64,000 nucleotides of DNA from HK1 sp965220535 (GTDB lineage Bacteria > Pseudomonadota > Gammaproteobacteria > HK1). Position numbers and translations under genes: made by a program. The notes under the pieces are model-generated. The model saw only the letters and a list, made by a program, of their open reading frames with translations, was not told the origin of the DNA and ran no database searches. Below, piece by piece: positions 60,401 to 64,000 of the stretch. How positions within the stretch are numbered: position 1 is the stretch's first letter; each line of letters opens with the position of its first letter. Location: assembly GCA_965220535.1 (NCBI GenBank), contig OZ244833.1, forward strand, positions 3,410,001 through 3,474,000, given 5' to 3'.

Positions 60401-63400
60401 CATCGCGGAGGACAGATTGACCCTGACGCTGAGCGCATCGGGTGGCGGCTACGTTTCGGTCTCGAAGGGCATCGCCGTGTCGGTGACGGAGAACGACACG
60501 GTGGGATTGAGCATCGTGCCTGCGACGGGTTCTCTGTCGGTGGCCGAAGGCAGCGACAACACCTTCACGGTGGCGTTGGCGACGCAGCCGAGCGCCGAGG
60601 TGAGGGTATCTCTGACGCAGCCGTCGAACACGGACGTGACGGTGAGTCCGGCCACGCTGACCTTCGCCGTCTCCGGCGTCGGCGACTGGAAAACGGCTCA
60701 GACGGTGACGGTGAGCGCGGCGAATGACGCCGATGCGGCGGACGACGAAGCGACCGTTGCGCTGGCGGCTACGGGAGGCGATTACGGGAGCGTCTCCGAC
60801 AGCGTAGAGGTGAAGGTGAACGACAAGGAGACGCTGGCGTTGGTGGTGTCGAAGGGCAATCAGACCATCGACAGCCTGACCGTCGCCGAGGAGAGCACGG
60901 AGACGTTCGATGTCAAGCTCAGTCATGACCCGGTGTCGGATGTGACCGTTTCGCTTTCGCTGGGGAATGCGAGCACGGACATCACGCTGGACAAGCCCTC
61001 GCTGACCTTCACGACCGACAACTGGAGCACGAACCAAACCGTGACCGTGAGGGGTGTCGATGACGCCGATGCGGCGGACGAGAGCGCCACCATCACTCTC
61101 AGCGCACCGGATGTCGACGCCGACAAGACGGTATCCGTGACGGTGACCGACAACGAGACGCTGGCGTTGGTGGTGACAACGCCCGCAACCGATGACGCCG
61201 ACGACAGATTGACAGTCACCGAGGGGAGCACGGGGACGTTCGATGTCAAGCTCAGTCATGCCCCGGGTGCGGATGTCGTCGTTTCGGTCGCGGAGGAGGA
61301 GGAGAGCGACGACATATCGTTGGACAAGACCTCGCTGACCTTCACGACATCGAACTGGAGCACGAACCAAACCGTGACCGTGTCGGGTGTCGAGGACGTC
61401 GATGCGGGGAACGAGAGCGCCACGATCACCATCAGTCTCGACGCGACGAAGGTCGACGACGACAAGACGATAACCGTGACCGTGACCGACGACGACCCGG
61501 CGGCATTGACGCTGTCGAAGGGCAACGATGACGCCGTGACCGAGGTGAGCGTGACGGAAGGCGGCAGCGTCGAGTTCGATGTGAAGCTGGCGACGCAGCC
61601 GAGCGCCGAGGTGAGGGTGGCTCTGACGTCGGACGACAGCGACGTGACGGTGGACAAGGCTTCGCTGACCTTCTCCACCGGGAACTGGAACACGAATCAA
61701 ACGGTGAGGGTGAGCGCGGGGGAAGACGACGACACCGTGAGCGAAAGCGTGACCTTGGGATTGAGCGCCTCGGGCGGCGACTACGGCTCCGTCACCAAAG
61801 ACCTCACGGTGTCGGTTTCGGACAACGACAGTCCGGGGCTGATGTTGTCGGCGACCGAGGTGAGCGTAGACGAAGGTGGCAGCGTCAAGTTCACGGTGAA
61901 GTTGACGACGCTGCCGAGCGGGGATGTGACAGTGAGGATCGCCCAGCCGACGAACACGGAAGTGACGGTCGATACCGATCCTGACACGGAGAACGATCAG
62001 AACACGCTGACCTTCACGACATCGAACTGGAACGCGACCCAAGAAGTGACGGTGAGCGCGGCGGAGGACGCCGATGCCATCGCGGAGGACAGATTGACCC
62101 TGACGCTGAGCGCATCGGGTGGCGGCTACGTTTCGGTCTCGAAGGGCATCGCCGTGTCGGTGACGGAGAACGACACGGTGGGATTGAGCATCGTGCCTGC
62201 GACGGGTTCTCTGTCGGTGGCCGAAGGCAGCGACAACACCTTCACGGTGGCGTTGGCGACGCAGCCGAGCGCCGAGGTGAGGGTATCTCTGACGCAGCCG
62301 TCGAACACGGACGTGACGGTGAGTCCGGCCACGCTGACCTTCGCCGTCTCCGGCGTCGGCGACTGGAAAACGGCTCAGACGGTGACGGTGAGCGCGGCGA
62401 ATGACGCCGATGCGGCGGACGACGAAGCGACCGTTGCGCTGGCGGCTACGGGAGGCGATTACGGGAGCGTCTCCGACAGCGTAGAGGTGAAGGTGAACGA
62501 CAAGGAGACGCTGGCGTTGGTGGTGTCGAAGGGCAATCAGACCATCGACAGCCTGACCGTCGCCGAGGAGAGCACGGAGACGTTCGATGTCAAGCTCAGT
62601 CATGACCCGGTGTCGGATGTGACCGTTTCGCTTTCGCTGGGGAATGCGAGCACGGACATCACGCTGGACAAGCCCTCGCTGACCTTCACGACCGACAACT
62701 GGAGCACGAACCAAACCGTGACCGTGAGGGGTGTCGATGACGCCGATGCGGCGGACGAGAGCGCCACCATCACTCTCAGCGCACCGGATGTCGACGCCGA
62801 CAAGACGGTATCCGTGACGGTGACCGACAACGAGACGCTGGCGTTGGTGGTGACAACGCCCGCAACCGATGACGCCGACGACAGATTGACAGTCACCGAG
62901 GGGAGCACGGGGACGTTCGATGTCAAGCTCAGTCATGCCCCGGGTGCGGATGTCGTCGTTTCGGTCGCGGAGGAGGAGGAGAGCGACGACATATCGTTGG
63001 ACAAGACCTCGCTGACCTTCACGACATCGAACTGGAGCACGAACCAAACCGTGACCGTGTCGGGTGTCGAGGACGTCGATGCGGGGAACGAGAGCGCCAC
63101 GATCACCATCAGTCTCGACGCGACGAAGGTCGACGACGACAAGACGATAACCGTGACCGTGACCGACGACGACCCGGCGGCATTGACGCTGTCGAAGGGC
63201 AACGATGACGCCGTGACCGAGGTGAGCGTGACGGAAGGCGGCAGCGTCGAGTTCGATGTGAAGCTGGCGACGCAGCCGAGCGCCGAGGTGAGGGTGGCTC
63301 TGACGTCGGACGACAGCGACGTGACGGTGGACAAGGCTTCGCTGACCTTCTCCACCGGGAACTGGAACACGAATCAAACGGTGAGGGTGAGCGCGGGGGA

Positions 63401-64000
63401 AGACGACGACACCGTGAGCGAAAGCGTGACCTTGGGATTGAGCGCCTCGGGCGGCGACTACGGCTCCGTCACCAAAGACCTCACGGTGTCGGTTTCGGAC
63501 AACGACAGTCCGGGGCTGATGTTGTCGGCGACCGAGGTGAGCGTAGACGAAGGTGGCAGCGTCAAGTTCACGGTGAAGTTGACGACGCTGCCGAGCGGGG
63601 ATGTGACAGTGAGGATCGCCCAGCCGACGAACACGGAAGTGACGGTCGATACCGATCCTGACACGGAGAACGATCAGAACACGCTGACCTTCACGACATC
63701 GAACTGGAACGCGACCCAAGAAGTGACGGTGAGCGCGGCGGAGGACGCCGATGCCATCGCGGAGGACAGATTGACCCTGACGCTGAGCGCATCGGGTGGC
63801 GGCTACGTTTCGGTCTCGAAGGGCATCGCCGTGTCGGTGACGGAGAACGACACGGTGGGATTGAGCATCGTGCCTGCGACGGGTTCTCTGTCGGTGGCCG
63901 AAGGCAGCGACAACACCTTCACGGTGGCGTTGGCGACGCAGCCGAGCGCCGAGGTGAGGGTATCTCTGACGCAGCCGTCGAACACGGACGTGACGGTGAG
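57408..64000 (+). CDS. Continuation of giant protein 3 in the shifted frame (C-terminus outside window)
   Basis: From 57408 the third plus-strand frame is open to the window edge, about 2,197 codons, with no stop. It completes the module broken at 57406, then encodes four consecutive copies (the last truncated) of a 559-residue block. Each block consists of five Calx-beta-like modules, recognisable by SLTVAEESTETFDVKL, RLTVTEGSTGTFDVKL, EVSVTEGGSVEFDVKL, EVSVDEGGSVKFTVKL and SLSVAEGSDNTFTVAL. Several modules contain an NW...QTVTV or QEVTV strand and most end in DND, DDD or NDT. No independent start is credible: the nearest GTG (57420) is mid-module, with no ribosome binding site or signal peptide. 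If the frameshift is an error or is bypassed, the whole protein exceeds 11,300 residues before the window ends. If it is real, this part is untranslated unless another start is used. Confidence 0.8.
57474..59150 (+). repeat. 1,677-bp tandem repeat, unit 1
   Basis: First of a head-to-tail array with a period of exactly 1,677 bp (559 codons, in frame). The unit starts at GAGACGCTGGCGTTGG. The sequence left of the unit (GCCGACGAC) differs from the junctions between units (AACGACAAG), which marks the array border. Confidence 0.95.
59151..60827 (+). repeat. 1,677-bp tandem repeat, unit 2
   Basis: By eye identical to unit 1; no substitution was noticed over the full length. Confidence 0.95.
60828..62504 (+). 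repeat. 1,677-bp tandem repeat, unit 3
   Basis: By eye identical to units 1 and 2, in the same reading frame. Confidence 0.95.
62505..64000 (+). repeat. 1,677-bp tandem repeat, unit 4 (cut by window edge)
   Basis: The first 1,496 bp of a further identical unit. The number of units to the right of the window is unknown. Confidence 0.95.

Noticed and set aside
57123..63719. A 2,198-codon open frame on the minus strand across the repeat array
   Set aside because: It is a mirror of the plus-strand coding repeats: its own sequence is low-complexity RHR/GHR-rich, has no family resemblance, and stays open only because biased GC-rich codons rarely give stops in that antisense frame.
57420..64000. 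An independent gene starting at GTG 57420
   Set aside because: The start is in mid-module with no ribosome binding site or signal peptide; the continuity of the module across 57406 shows that both parts were one gene.
57474..64000. CRISPR array or mobile-element repeats as an explanation of the tandem array
   Set aside because: Units are 1.7 kb, contiguous, coding and in frame, with no spacers, terminal inverted repeats or transposase.
11288..64000. RTX (type I secretion) toxin classification of the giant proteins
   Set aside because: No GGxGxDxUx nonapeptide repeats were found in the visible parts; acidic module ends fit Calx-beta Ca2+ sites better. The unseen C-terminus of giant 3 could still carry them.

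Overview
The window reads as chromosomal DNA from a GC-rich Gram-negative bacterium, most likely a proteobacterium. The clues are a BepA-type periplasmic M48 protease with a TPR tail, Sec signal peptides, a PuuB/OrdL-type flavoprotein, and a pyrophosphate-dependent phosphofructokinase lying next to a membrane pyrophosphatase. I cannot name the genus from sequence alone. No tRNA, rRNA, CRISPR array, transposase or phage gene was recognised.

Positions 1-11,006 are ordinary metabolic genes. On the minus strand lie the start of a sugar-type ABC substrate-binding protein (running off the left edge), a D-2-hydroxyacid dehydrogenase, and an M48 protease followed 17 nt later by a gamma-glutamyltransferase without a signal peptide. 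A PPi-dependent phosphofructokinase (plus) and a K+-dependent-type H+/Na+-pumping pyrophosphatase (minus) converge on each other, which suggests PPi-based energy conservation. A DAO-family flavoprotein (plus) closes the region. Nearly every gap in this part carries small tandem duplications with units of 7-15 bp.

Positions 11,195-64,000 are taken over by three consecutive plus-strand genes for giant secreted proteins built from roughly 110-residue Calx-beta-like beta-sandwich modules. Giants 1 (2,668 aa) and 2 (3,077 aa) are paralogs. They share a duplicated leader, an 855-bp stretch identical by eye that encodes the signal peptide, a Cys-containing N-domain and the first module, a Pro-rich insertion with a Cys pair, and a C-terminal tandem pair of four-Cys domains that I do not recognise. 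Giant 3 starts at 29,938 and is open for 27.5 kb (9,166 codons). A one-base frameshift near 57,406 then breaks the frame, and the same type of protein continues in another frame to the window edge and beyond.

The third gene is repetitive at several nested scales: about 110-aa modules, triads of module types of about 330 aa, a duplicated superblock with a period of about 10.9 kb, and an array of 1,677-bp (559-codon) units at 57,474-64,000+ that look identical. The likely biology is a cell-surface or secreted adhesin/fibre family that grows and shrinks by recombination. The C-terminus, which would show how giant 3 is anchored, lies outside the window.
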